From NCBI RefSeq assembly GCF_036013745.1, contig NZ_CP107880.1:7688001-7752000 (forward strand): a DNA stretch of 64,000 nucleotides, written 5' to 3'. The translations under genes and the position numbers were made by a program. Below the pieces are notes generated by a model. It worked only from the letters and a program-made list of their open reading frames with translations, made no database searches and was not told where the DNA came from. The stretch is from Streptomyces sp. NBC_00483 (GTDB lineage Bacteria > Actinomycetota > Actinomycetes > Streptomycetales > Streptomycetaceae). Below, piece by piece: positions 17,313 to 25,140 of this stretch (its first letter is position 1; each line of letters opens with the position of its first letter).

Positions 17313-18196
17313 CCGCGAGCGGCACGGAACCGGCCCCGCCCCGCTGGGGATACGGCACCAACGGCCTCACCGACCTGCGCCTCGACGACGCCCTCGGGCT
17401 GCTCGCCGACCTCGGCTACGACGGCGTCGGGCTCACCCTCGACCACATGCACCTCGATCCCCTCGCCCCGGACCTGGCGGCCCGCACCGGCGAGGTGGCC
17501 CGGACCCTCGACCGGCACCGGCTCACGGCCACCGTGGAGACCGGCGCCCGCTACGTTCTCGACCCACGCCGCAAACACGGCCCCTCCCTCCTCGACCCGG
17601 ACCCCGACGCCCGGGACGCCCGTATCCGCCTGCTCATCCGTGCCGTCCGGGTCGCCGCCGACCTGGGTGCCCACGCGGTGCACTGCTTCAGCGGCGTCAC
17701 CCCCGACGGCACCGACCCGGACGCCGCCTGGAAGCGACTCACCGCGGCGCTCACCCCCGTACTGGAGGCCGCCGATGCCGCCGGTGTCCCGCTCGCGATC
17801 GAGCCCGAACCCGGTCAACTCCTCGCCACGCTCGCCGACTTCCACCGGCTGCGCCGCGACCTGGGCAGTCCCGAAGGGCTCGGCCTGACCCTCGACATCG
17901 GCCACTGTCAGTGCCTGGAACCGCTGCCTCCCGCCGACTGCGTCCGCGCGGCGGCGCCCTGGCTGCGGCATGTGCAGATCGAGGACATGCGCCGAGGCGT
18001 CCACGAGCATCTGCCGTTCGGGGAAGGGGAGATCGATTTCCCGCCAGTGCTCGACGCCCTCGCCACCACCGGCTACCGGGGCCTGGCCGTCGTCGAACTG
18101 CCCCGCCACTCCCACGCCGGCCCCCAACTGGCCGCCCGGTCCCTCGACTTCCTGCGCTCCGTAACCCGGCCGGCACCGCGAGGAGGCACACCATGA
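17309..18196 (+). CDS. sugar phosphate isomerase/epimerase-like TIM barrel in Ebo-type cluster
   Basis: 295-residue AP_endonuc_2 barrel starting WGYGTNGLTDLRLDDAL. Metal-ligand positions are present: Glu in IEPEPGQLL, Asp and His in TLDIGHCQCLE, His in RHVQIEDMRRG, and Glu in AVVELPRHSH. The gene overlaps UbiA upstream and EboA downstream by ATGA, so the three are translationally coupled. It is not one of the six classical Ebo proteins but is related in fold to EboE. It may isomerise or hydrolyse the cyclitol/sugar headgroup. Confidence 0.85.
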   Translation: MTASGTEPAPPRWGYGTNGLTDLRLDDALGLLADLGYDGVGLTLDHMHLDPLAPDLAARTGEVARTLDRHRLTATVETGARYVLDPRRKHGPSLLDPDPDARDARIRLLIRAVRVAADLGAHAVHCFSGVTPDGTDPDAAWKRLTAALTPVLEAADAAGVPLAIEPEPGQLLATLADFHRLRRDLGSPEGLGLTLDIGHCQCLEPLPPADCVRAAAPWLRHVQIEDMRRGVHEHLPFGEGEIDFPPVLDALATTGYRGLAVVELPRHSHAGPQLAARSLDFLRSVTRPAPRGGTP

Positions 18197-18891
18197 CCAC
18201 GCACGGCACAGGTATAGGTAAAGCAGGCGCCGGTACCCTTCCCGTCCTCGGCGCCGTCCGCGACCGCCTCGACGCCGCACTGGACGCCACCGCCCGCGCC
18301 TGGCTGCACGCGGCGCTCGCCGGTGCAGCCGCACACCCCGTCTCCGCCCCGCCCCAAGATGCCCTCCCTCCATGGCAGTTGCGGTTCGCCGAAGCCGGTC
18401 GCCGTACCGGCGACGAGCACGCGGACGCCGTCCGGCTCCTCCTGCTGCACGCCGCCCGCGCCGACACCGCCACCCTCACCGCCCTGTACGCGCAGGGCAC
18501 CGCCGCCGAGCGCCGCGCCGTACTGCTCGCCCTGCCCCACCTGGTGGAAGGCCCGGACGCCCTCCCTCTGATCGAGGACGCCCTGCGCGCCAACGACACC
18601 CGCCTGGTGGCGGCCGCCGTCGGGCCGTACGCCGCCGCCCACCTGACCGACCATGCGTGGCGGCACGCCGTTCTCAAGTGCCTGTTCACCGGGGTGCCGG
18701 TGGACGCCGTGGCGGGCCTGGCCGACCGCTCCCGTGGCGACGGCGAACTCGCCCGCATGCTCGGCGACTTCGCCGACGAGCGCACCGCCGCGGGCCGCCC
18801 TGTCCCCGACGACCTGCACCGCGTCCTGGCCCTCACCGCGCCCGAGTCCCTGACGAACGGCCGGGCCGATCCCCACGGCAAGGAGTCCTGA
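18193..18891 (+). CDS. eboA: EboA-domain protein
   Basis: 232-residue, alpha-helical, cytoplasmic protein with no signal or membrane segment. The leucine/alanine-rich helix pairs (AVRLLLLHAARADT, AERRAVLLALPHL, DALPLIEDALRANDTRL, AWRHAVLKCLFTGVPV) match the EboA domain, a HEAT-like family found only with Ebo clusters. Its biochemical role is not known. It overlaps its upstream neighbour (ATGA) and its own TGA shares a base with the start of the TatD-like gene. Position between UbiA, TatD, EboE and EboF genes supports the name. Confidence 0.85.
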   Translation: MTTHGTGIGKAGAGTLPVLGAVRDRLDAALDATARAWLHAALAGAAAHPVSAPPQDALPPWQLRFAEAGRRTGDEHADAVRLLLLHAARADTATLTALYAQGTAAERRAVLLALPHLVEGPDALPLIEDALRANDTRLVAAAVGPYAAAHLTDHAWRHAVLKCLFTGVPVDAVAGLADRSRGDGELARMLGDFADERTAAGRPVPDDLHRVLALTAPESLTNGRADPHGKES

Positions 18892-19742
18892 TGCGCATCT
18901 TCGACCCCCACATCCACATGACCTCGCGCACCACCGACGACTACAAGGCGATGCACGCCGCCGGGGTGCGGGCCCTGGTGGAGCCGGCCTTCTGGCTCGG
19001 CCAGCCCCGCACCTCGCCCGCCTCCTTCTACGACTACTTCGACTCCCTCCTGGGATGGGAGCCCTTCCGCGCCGCCCAGTACGGGATCGCGCACCACTGC
19101 ACGATCGCCCTCAACCCCAAAGAGGCGAACGACCCACGCTGTACCCCCGTCCTCGACGCGCTGCCCCGCTACCTCGTGAAGGACAACGTCGTCGCCGTCG
19201 GTGAGATCGGCTACGACTCCATGACCGCCGCCGAGGACACCGCGCTCGCCGCCCAGCTGCAACTGGCCGCCGACCACGGCCTGCCCGCCCTCGTGCACAC
19301 CCCGCACCGCGACAAGCTCGCCGGGCTGCGCCGCACCCTCGACGTCGTCCGCGAGTCCGCGCTGCCCGTCGAGCGGGTCCTGATCGACCACCTCAACGAG
19401 ACCACCGTCAAGGAGGCCAAGGACTCCGGCGCCTGGCTCGGCTTCTCCGTCTACCCGGACACCAAGATGGACGAGGAGCGGATGGTGGAGATCCTGCGCG
19501 GCCACGGTCCGGAGAAGGTCCTCGTCAACTCCGCGGCCGACTGGGGCAACAGCGACCCGCTCAAGACCCGCAAGGTCGCCGACGCCATGCTCGCCGCCGG
19601 CTTCACCGACGACGACGTCGACCATGTGCTGTGGCGCAACCCGGTCGCCTTCTACGGACTCAGTGACCGTCTGCGGCTCGACGTCCCCGCGACGGAACCC
19701 GCCACCCACGAAGGCAACTCGATCCTGCGCGGCGGTGAGTGA
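18891..19742 (+). CDS. eboB: TatD-family metal-dependent hydrolase (EboB-type)
   Basis: 283-residue amidohydrolase-fold protein. It opens with the metal site FDPHIHMTSRT, then GEIGYDSM (metal-bridging Glu), VHTPHRDK and LIDHLNE with further histidines, and an aspartate in NSAADWGNSDP. TatD relatives are nucleases, but the EboB branch acts in an uncharacterised metabolite pathway. The ATG at 18891 shares its first base with the preceding stop codon. EboE follows 3 bases after its stop. Confidence 0.88.
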   Translation: MRIFDPHIHMTSRTTDDYKAMHAAGVRALVEPAFWLGQPRTSPASFYDYFDSLLGWEPFRAAQYGIAHHCTIALNPKEANDPRCTPVLDALPRYLVKDNVVAVGEIGYDSMTAAEDTALAAQLQLAADHGLPALVHTPHRDKLAGLRRTLDVVRESALPVERVLIDHLNETTVKEAKDSGAWLGFSVYPDTKMDEERMVEILRGHGPEKVLVNSAADWGNSDPLKTRKVADAMLAAGFTDDDVDHVLWRNPVAFYGLSDRLRLDVPATEPATHEGNSILRGGE

Positions 19743-19745
19743 CCC

Positions 19746-20924
19746 ATGCGCTTCCGGCACCCCGACGGCTCCACCGTCCACCTCGCCTACTGCACCAACG
19801 TGCACCCCGCCGAAACCCTCGACGGCGTCCTCGCCCAACTCCGCGACCACTGCGAACCCGTACGCAAACGCCTCGGCAGGGACCGCCTCGGCATCGGCCT
19901 GTGGCTCGCGAAGGACGCCGCCCGCGCCCTGATCACCGACCCCGTCGCGCTGCGCGGGCTGCGCACCGAACTCGACCGGCGCGGCCTCGAGGTCGTCACC
20001 CTCAACGGCTTCCCCTACGAGGGCTTCGGCGCCGCGGAGGTCAAGTACCGCGTCTACAAGCCGGACTGGGTCGACGAGGAGCGCCTCACCCACACCGTCG
20101 ACCTGGCCCGGCTGCTCGGCGTCCTGCTGCCCGCCGACGCCACCGAGGGCACCGTCTCCACCCTGCCGCTGGCCTGGCGCACCGCCCACGACCCGCAGCG
20201 CGCCGAACGGGCCCGCGCCGCCCTGCGCACCCTCGCCGAACGCCTCGACACCATCGAGGAACTGACCGGCCGCTCCATCCGCATCGGCCTGGAACCCGAA
20301 CCCGGGTGCATCGTCGAGACCACCGGCGACGCCATCGGCCCCCTCACCGACGTCGCCCGCACCGACCGCATCGGCCTGTGTCTGGACACCTGCCACCTCG
20401 CCACCTCCTTTGAACCACCCGACGCCGCGCTCGACGCCCTCTCCGCCGCCCGTATCCCCGTCGTGAAGGCGCAGCTCTCCGCCGCCCTCCATGCCGAACA
20501 CCCCCATCTGCCCGAAGTCCGGGCCGCGCTCGCCGCGTTCGACGAACCCCGATTCCTGCACCAGACCCGCGCCCGCGCCGACGGCGCCCTGCACGGCGTC
20601 GACGACCTCGGCGAAGCGCTGGCGGCCGACGGGCAGGGGCTGCCGCAGGGTGTGCCCTGGCGCGCCCACTTCCACGTCCCGCTGCACGCGGCCCCCGCCG
20701 CGCCTCTCACCTCCACGCTCGATGTCCTCAAGGACACGCTGACCCGCCTCGTCGGTGGTGCGCGTCCGCTCACCCGCCACCTGGAGGTCGAGACCTACAC
20801 CTGGCAGGCCCTCCCTCCGGCCCTGCGACCGCGCGGGCGCCAGCAGCTCGCCGACGGCATCGCCGCGGAACTCGCCCTGGCCCGCGACCTGTTGACCGAC
20901 CTCGGCCTCAAGGAGCTGCCATGA
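19746..20924 (+). CDS. eboE: EboE-type sugar phosphate isomerase/epimerase-like protein
   Basis: 392-residue TIM-barrel protein with the EboE start RFRHPDGSTVHLAYCTNVHP and the barrel metal positions in IGLEPEPGCIVETTGD and LCLDTCHLAT. The second half (VKAQLSAALH, WRAHFHVPLH, HLEVETYTW) supplies further conserved His and Glu residues. It is annotated in databases as 'metabolite traffic protein EboE'. The start is 3 bases after the EboB stop, and its own stop overlaps the EboF start (ATGA). Confidence 0.88.
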   Translation: MRFRHPDGSTVHLAYCTNVHPAETLDGVLAQLRDHCEPVRKRLGRDRLGIGLWLAKDAARALITDPVALRGLRTELDRRGLEVVTLNGFPYEGFGAAEVKYRVYKPDWVDEERLTHTVDLARLLGVLLPADATEGTVSTLPLAWRTAHDPQRAERARAALRTLAERLDTIEELTGRSIRIGLEPEPGCIVETTGDAIGPLTDVARTDRIGLCLDTCHLATSFEPPDAALDALSAARIPVVKAQLSAALHAEHPHLPEVRAALAAFDEPRFLHQTRARADGALHGVDDLGEALAADGQGLPQGVPWRAHFHVPLHAAPAAPLTSTLDVLKDTLTRLVGGARPLTRHLEVETYTWQALPPALRPRGRQQLADGIAAELALARDLLTDLGLKELP

Positions 20925-22483
20925 CCTCCGGTCGACCGGCGAGTGCCCGGCGCGGCGACGCCCCCACGCCACGGGGCTCCGCCCCGGACCCCGCTGCCTC
21001 TCGTCCGACGGCGGGGCTTGAAAGACCTGCTCAATCGCCGCAGGGGCTGAAGACGCCCACCCCGCTCCTCGTCCTCGACATCGTCGGCCTCACCCCCCGT
21101 CTGCTCGAGCACATGCCGCACCTCGAACGCCTCGGCCGGGCCGGATCCCGCGCCCCGCTCGGCACCGTGCTGCCCGCCGTCACCTGCGCCGCCCAGTCCA
21201 CCTTCCTGACCGGCACGATGCCCGCCGAGCACGGCATCGTCGGCAACGGCTGGTACTTCCGCGAGCTCGGCGACGTACTGCTGTGGCGCCAGCACAACGG
21301 TCTCGTCGCGGGCGACAAGCTCTGGGACGCCGCCCGCCGCGCCCACCCCGGCTACACGGTCGCCAATATCTGCTGGTGGTACGCCATGGGCGCCGACACC
21401 GACATCACCATCACTCCCCGTCCCGTCTACTACGCCGACGGCCGCAAGGAACCCGACTGCTACACCCGGCCCCCGGCCCTGCACGACGAACTCACCGAGA
21501 AACTCGGCACGTTCCCCCTGTTCCACTTCTGGGGCCCGGGCGCCGACCTCGTCTCCAGCCGGTGGATCATCGACGCCACCCGCCATGTCCTGGCCACCAG
21601 CCACCCCGACCTGATCCTGAGCTACCTCCCGCATCTCGATTACGACCTGCAGCGCTACGGCCCCGACGACCCGCGCTCCCACCAGGCGGCCGCCGACCTC
21701 GACGCCGCCCTCGCCCCGCTCCTGGACGACGCCCGCGCCGAAGGCCGCACCGTCGTCGCCCTGTCCGAGTACGGCATCACCCGCGCCGACCGCCCCGTCC
21801 ACATCAACCGGGCGCTGCGCCGCGCGGGACTGCTCGAGGTGCACACGCAGGACGGCATGGAGTACCTCGACCCGATGGCATCGCGCGCCTTCGCCGTCGC
21901 CGACCATCAGATCGCGCACATCTACGTACGCCGCCCCGAGGACCTCGACGCCACCAGAGCGGCACTCGCCGAACTGCCCGGCATCGAGCAACTCCTCGAC
22001 GACGAGGGCAAGAAGGCGCACCAGCTCGACCACCCGCGCTCCGGCGAGCTCGTCGCCATCGCCGAGGCCGACGCCTGGTTCACGTACTACTACTGGCTCG
22101 ACGACGCCCGCGCGCCCGACTTCGCGCAGCTCGTCGAGATCCACCGCAAACCCGGCTACGACCCGGTCGAACTCTTCATGGACCCCCTCGACCCCTATGT
22201 GAAGGTCAAGGCGGCCACCGCCCTCGCCCGCAAGAAGCTCGGCATGCGCTACCGCATGGCGGTCGTCCCGCTGGACGCCTCGCCTATTCGCGGCAGCCAC
22301 GGCCGGCTCCCGGCGAGCGAGGAAGAAGGTCCGCTCATCCTGTGCTCCACCCCCCACGTCCTCTCCGGCCGCGTCGCGGCCACCGAAGTGAAAGCCCTCC
22401 TCCTCGCCCTGGCAGGAGGAGCAGTTACAGAGAGTGAAGCACGCGCCACTGACAACGTCCTGACTGAGAGAAGGCACCCGTGA
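20921..22483 (+). CDS. eboF: EboF-type alkaline phosphatase superfamily (nucleotide pyrophosphatase/phosphodiesterase) protein
   Basis: 520-residue member of the alkaline-phosphatase/NPP fold: metal aspartate in VLDIVGLTPRLL, nucleophile threonine in PAVTCAAQSTFLTG, SYLPHLDYDLQRYG and the late histidines in RGSHGRLP. It probably cleaves a phosphodiester or phosphomonoester of the pathway metabolite. The first ~45 residues are not conserved: they are encoded by a dispersed intergenic repeat (20972-21052) lying inside the frame between the start codon and the domain. Start ATG 20921 overlaps the EboE stop; the stop overlaps the next GTG. Confidence 0.87.
   Translation: MTSGRPASARRGDAPTPRGSAPDPAASRPTAGLERPAQSPQGLKTPTPLLVLDIVGLTPRLLEHMPHLERLGRAGSRAPLGTVLPAVTCAAQSTFLTGTMPAEHGIVGNGWYFRELGDVLLWRQHNGLVAGDKLWDAARRAHPGYTVANICWWYAMGADTDITITPRPVYYADGRKEPDCYTRPPALHDELTEKLGTFPLFHFWGPGADLVSSRWIIDATRHVLATSHPDLILSYLPHLDYDLQRYGPDDPRSHQAAADLDAALAPLLDDARAEGRTVVALSEYGITRADRPVHINRALRRAGLLEVHTQDGMEYLDPMASRAFAVADHQIAHIYVRRPEDLDATRAALAELPGIEQLLDDEGKKAHQLDHPRSGELVAIAEADAWFTYYYWLDDARAPDFAQLVEIHRKPGYDPVELFMDPLDPYVKVKAATALARKKLGMRYRMAVVPLDASPIRGSHGRLPASEEEGPLILCSTPHVLSGRVAATEVKALLLALAGGAVTESEARATDNVLTERRHP
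20972..21052 (+). repeat. dispersed Streptomyces-type repeat inside the eboF coding region
   Basis: GGGGCTCCGCCCCGGACCCC and, further on, GCTCAATCGCCGCAGGGGCT match the element at 61904-61953 (the second block is identical over 20 bases) and its first block is related to 44965-44989. Such elements normally lie between genes. Here it is read in frame as a Pro/Ser/Arg-rich leader of EboF. Confidence 0.8.
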
Positions 22484-23652
22484 CAGAAATCCGCATCACC
22501 GCAGGTCCCGACGAGGGATCAAGTCCCGACGAGGCCCTCAGATCCCGCCTCGGCATCAACCGCCGCCGCTTCCTCAGTACCTGCACCGCCGTCGCCGGCG
22601 CCGCCATCGCCGCGCCCGTGTTCGGCGCCGCACCCGCACTCGCCCAGCAGGCGGCCGGCCCCTCCGGCGGCGGCCGCGGCACCAAACTGATCCCCGCCGA
22701 CAAACGCGGCATCATCCTCTACACCGTGCGCGACGCCACCGGCCGCGACCCGCTGAGCAGCAACCTGCCCTCCGGCTTCCGCGAGGTGTTCAAGGAGCTG
22801 GCCCGCTACGGCTACAAGCAGGTCGAGTTCGCCGGCTACGGCCAGCACGCCAACGCGCCCGGAGGGGCGAACCTGGAGTCCGTCGCGGGCGCGAAACTGC
22901 TGCGCTCGTGGCTCGACGAGTACGGGCTGCGCGCCCAGGGCAACCACGGCTTCATCCCCTCGTCCTGGCCGCTCACCGAGGCCGACAAGGACCAGTTCAA
23001 GAAGCATCTGGAGATCGCGAACATCCTCGGCATGGACCACATGGGCACCGGCGGCGACCCCACCGGCAGCTCGTACAAGGCGGACTGGGACGTCGCCGCC
23101 GACAAGTGGAACGCGCTGGGGCGGCTCGCGGACCGCGCGGGGCTCAAGCTCTATACGCACAACCACGACGCGGCGTACGGGTTCCTCATCGACGGCGGGC
23201 CGCTCGACGACCAGGGCAGGCCCACCCGCAGCTCCGGCATCCGCAAGCTCGAGTACTTCCTGCGGGCCAGCGACCCGAAGACGGTGTGGCTGGAGATGGA
23301 CATCTTCTGGGCGCACGTGGCCCAGTACAAGTTCCACACCTACACCGCACACGACGGCTCCACGCGCGAGAAGGTCTTCGACCCGGCGGCCCTCGTCGTC
23401 GCCCACAACGCCCGCTACCCGCTCTTCCACGCGAAGGACGGCACCCGCAACGACACCAACGGCATGGGCTACGACATGGTCCCGTTCGGTGAAGGTGTCA
23501 TCGACTACCGGACGTTCTTCAAGCGGGTCGGCGCCCGCAACTACCACCACCCCATGGTCGAGCAGGACAACGCGCCCAGCGCCACCGACCCCGCCCAGTC
23601 CCTGACCCACGCGCGCATCGGCTACGACAACCTCGCGGCACTCCGGAAGTAG
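22480..23652 (+). CDS. Tat-exported sugar phosphate isomerase/epimerase-like protein, end of Ebo-type operon
   Basis: 390-residue protein starting at GTG 22480, overlapping the eboF stop (GTGA). The N-terminus carries a twin-arginine signal (NRRRFLSTCTAVAGAAIAAP, cleavage near ALAQQ at about residue 54). The exported TIM barrel has family metal sites in LYTHNHDAAYGF, VWLEMDIFWAHV, FHAKDG and MVEQDNAP. Folding in the cytoplasm with a metal before export explains Tat use. Location at the end of the cluster points to an extracytoplasmic step on the metabolite or its precursor. Confidence 0.88.
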   Translation: MTEIRITAGPDEGSSPDEALRSRLGINRRRFLSTCTAVAGAAIAAPVFGAAPALAQQAAGPSGGGRGTKLIPADKRGIILYTVRDATGRDPLSSNLPSGFREVFKELARYGYKQVEFAGYGQHANAPGGANLESVAGAKLLRSWLDEYGLRAQGNHGFIPSSWPLTEADKDQFKKHLEIANILGMDHMGTGGDPTGSSYKADWDVAADKWNALGRLADRAGLKLYTHNHDAAYGFLIDGGPLDDQGRPTRSSGIRKLEYFLRASDPKTVWLEMDIFWAHVAQYKFHTYTAHDGSTREKVFDPAALVVAHNARYPLFHAKDGTRNDTNGMGYDMVPFGEGVIDYRTFFKRVGARNYHHPMVEQDNAPSATDPAQSLTHARIGYDNLAALRK

Positions 23653-23672
23653 CTCCGGCGCACGAGCGCACA

Positions 23673-23708
23673 TGAGTGGGGCCCGGCCATCAGGCCGGGC
23701 CCCACTCA
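23673..23708. terminator. strong bidirectional-looking hairpin between the Ebo-type operon and the MFS genes
   Basis: A perfect 16-bp stem (23673-23688 with 23693-23708) with loop ATCA begins 21 bases after the plus-strand stop and 52 bases before the stop of the convergent minus-strand MFS gene. It can end both transcripts. Confidence 0.88.
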
Positions 23709-23759
23709 ACTCTTACCGATGCGCTTTACGTGACCAGCGCGGATCAGTCCTTTAGGTGA

Positions 23760-25139
23760 TCATGTCAAGGACACCGCCTTTTCGTTCCGCCCCGGCTGCC
23801 GCAGCAGCAGCGCCACGAGCGCCGACAGCATGGATATCCCGCCGGCCATGGCGTACGCGCCGTTGTATCCCCAGGCGCCGACCACCATGGAGCCGAGACC
23901 GCCGCCGAACAGGCCGCTGATGAGCTTCCCGCTGTACACCAGGCCGTAGTTGGTGGCGTTGTAGTTCTCCCCGAAGTAGTCCGGGGTCAGCGCCGCGAAC
24001 ATCGGGTAGAACGCGCCGCCACCGAAGCCGGACAGGAACGCGAAGACCAGGAACAGCCACTCGCTGCGGACGTCGCCCGCCCAGATGATGCCGAACTGGG
24101 CCAGGCCGAGGACGACGATCACGAGGATCAGGCTCGCCTTGCGGCCCCACAGGTCCGACATCCAGCCGACCACCGCGCGGCCGACGCCGTTGATGACCGC
24201 CATGACACCCATCGAGGACGCGGCGACCAGTGGACCGAAGCCGACCTCCTTGGCGAAGTCGACCTGGAAGGAGATGCCGAAGATCGACACACCTGCCGTC
24301 AGGACCAGGCTCAGCCACATCAGCGGCAGCTGGCCCGTCTTGATGGCCTCCATGGGGGTGTACTGCTTGACGGCCGGCGGGTTCTTGGCCAGCGCCGCCT
24401 GGCTCTTGCTGTCGCCCGACTTCGCCAGCGGGTCGATGTCCGATGGCCACCAGTTCTTCGGCGGGTCCCGGAAGAAGAACGCACACACCAGCACCACGAT
24501 CAGCACGTAGACGCCGATCATGTCGAGCACCCGGTGGTAGTTCGACGTGTCGAAGGCGTAGTTGAAGATGAAGATGAACGGAAGCGAGCCGTAGGCGAAG
24601 CCTCCGTTGACGAAACCTGTCTTGCCGCCTTTGCGTTCGGGGTACCACTTGCCGACCATGTTGATGCAGGTCGCGTACACGAACCCGGAGCCGAGCCCGC
24701 CGATCATGCCGAATCCGATGATGGCCAGCCACACGTTGTGCAGGTGCGACAGGGCCAGGAATCCGAACAGGCACATGAAGGCGCCCACGTACATGGCGCG
24801 CCGGGCCGGCATGATGCCCTTCTCCCGCAGCCAGCCGGCCGGGAACGCCACACCTGCCTGGAAGAACACCCAGACACTCAGGATCCAGAAGGTGTTGGAC
24901 TGCGTCCAGCCGTGCGCGGAGGACAACGTGTCCTCCGCTGACCCGTAGGCGTACTCGAAGACACTGATGGCCATCATCGCGGCCCATGGCAGATACACCA
25001 TGAACTTGCGGGAGTGGCCGAGGATGTCGCGGTCGGTCTCGCCGACGCGATAGATCCGGCCGTGCTCGTCGGTGATTTCTCGGTACCGGCTCCCGGTAGC
25101 CGGTGCCGTGTTACTAGCGGAGACAGGTTCCGCCGTCAT
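23760..25139 (-). CDS. MFS transporter, oxalate/formate antiporter (OxlT) family, copy 1
   Basis: 459-residue, 12-helix major-facilitator protein. Diagnostic stretches of the oxalate/formate family include MVGKWYPERKGGKTGF, the loop DPPKNWWPSDIDP, and NPPAVKQYTPMEA before helix 7. It begins at ATG 25139, one base after the stop of its paralogue at 25141-26526, so the two are translationally coupled. Expected role: exchange of oxalate for formate, or uptake of oxalate, across the cytoplasmic membrane. Context (frc, oxc, formate dehydrogenase) supports this; other dicarboxylates remain possible. Confidence 0.88.
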   Translation of the reverse strand: MTAEPVSASNTAPATGSRYREITDEHGRIYRVGETDRDILGHSRKFMVYLPWAAMMAISVFEYAYGSAEDTLSSAHGWTQSNTFWILSVWVFFQAGVAFPAGWLREKGIMPARRAMYVGAFMCLFGFLALSHLHNVWLAIIGFGMIGGLGSGFVYATCINMVGKWYPERKGGKTGFVNGGFAYGSLPFIFIFNYAFDTSNYHRVLDMIGVYVLIVVLVCAFFFRDPPKNWWPSDIDPLAKSGDSKSQAALAKNPPAVKQYTPMEAIKTGQLPLMWLSLVLTAGVSIFGISFQVDFAKEVGFGPLVAASSMGVMAVINGVGRAVVGWMSDLWGRKASLILVIVVLGLAQFGIIWAGDVRSEWLFLVFAFLSGFGGGAFYPMFAALTPDYFGENYNATNYGLVYSGKLISGLFGGGLGSMVVGAWGYNGAYAMAGGISMLSALVALLLRQPGRNEKAVSLT

Positions 25140-25140
25140 A

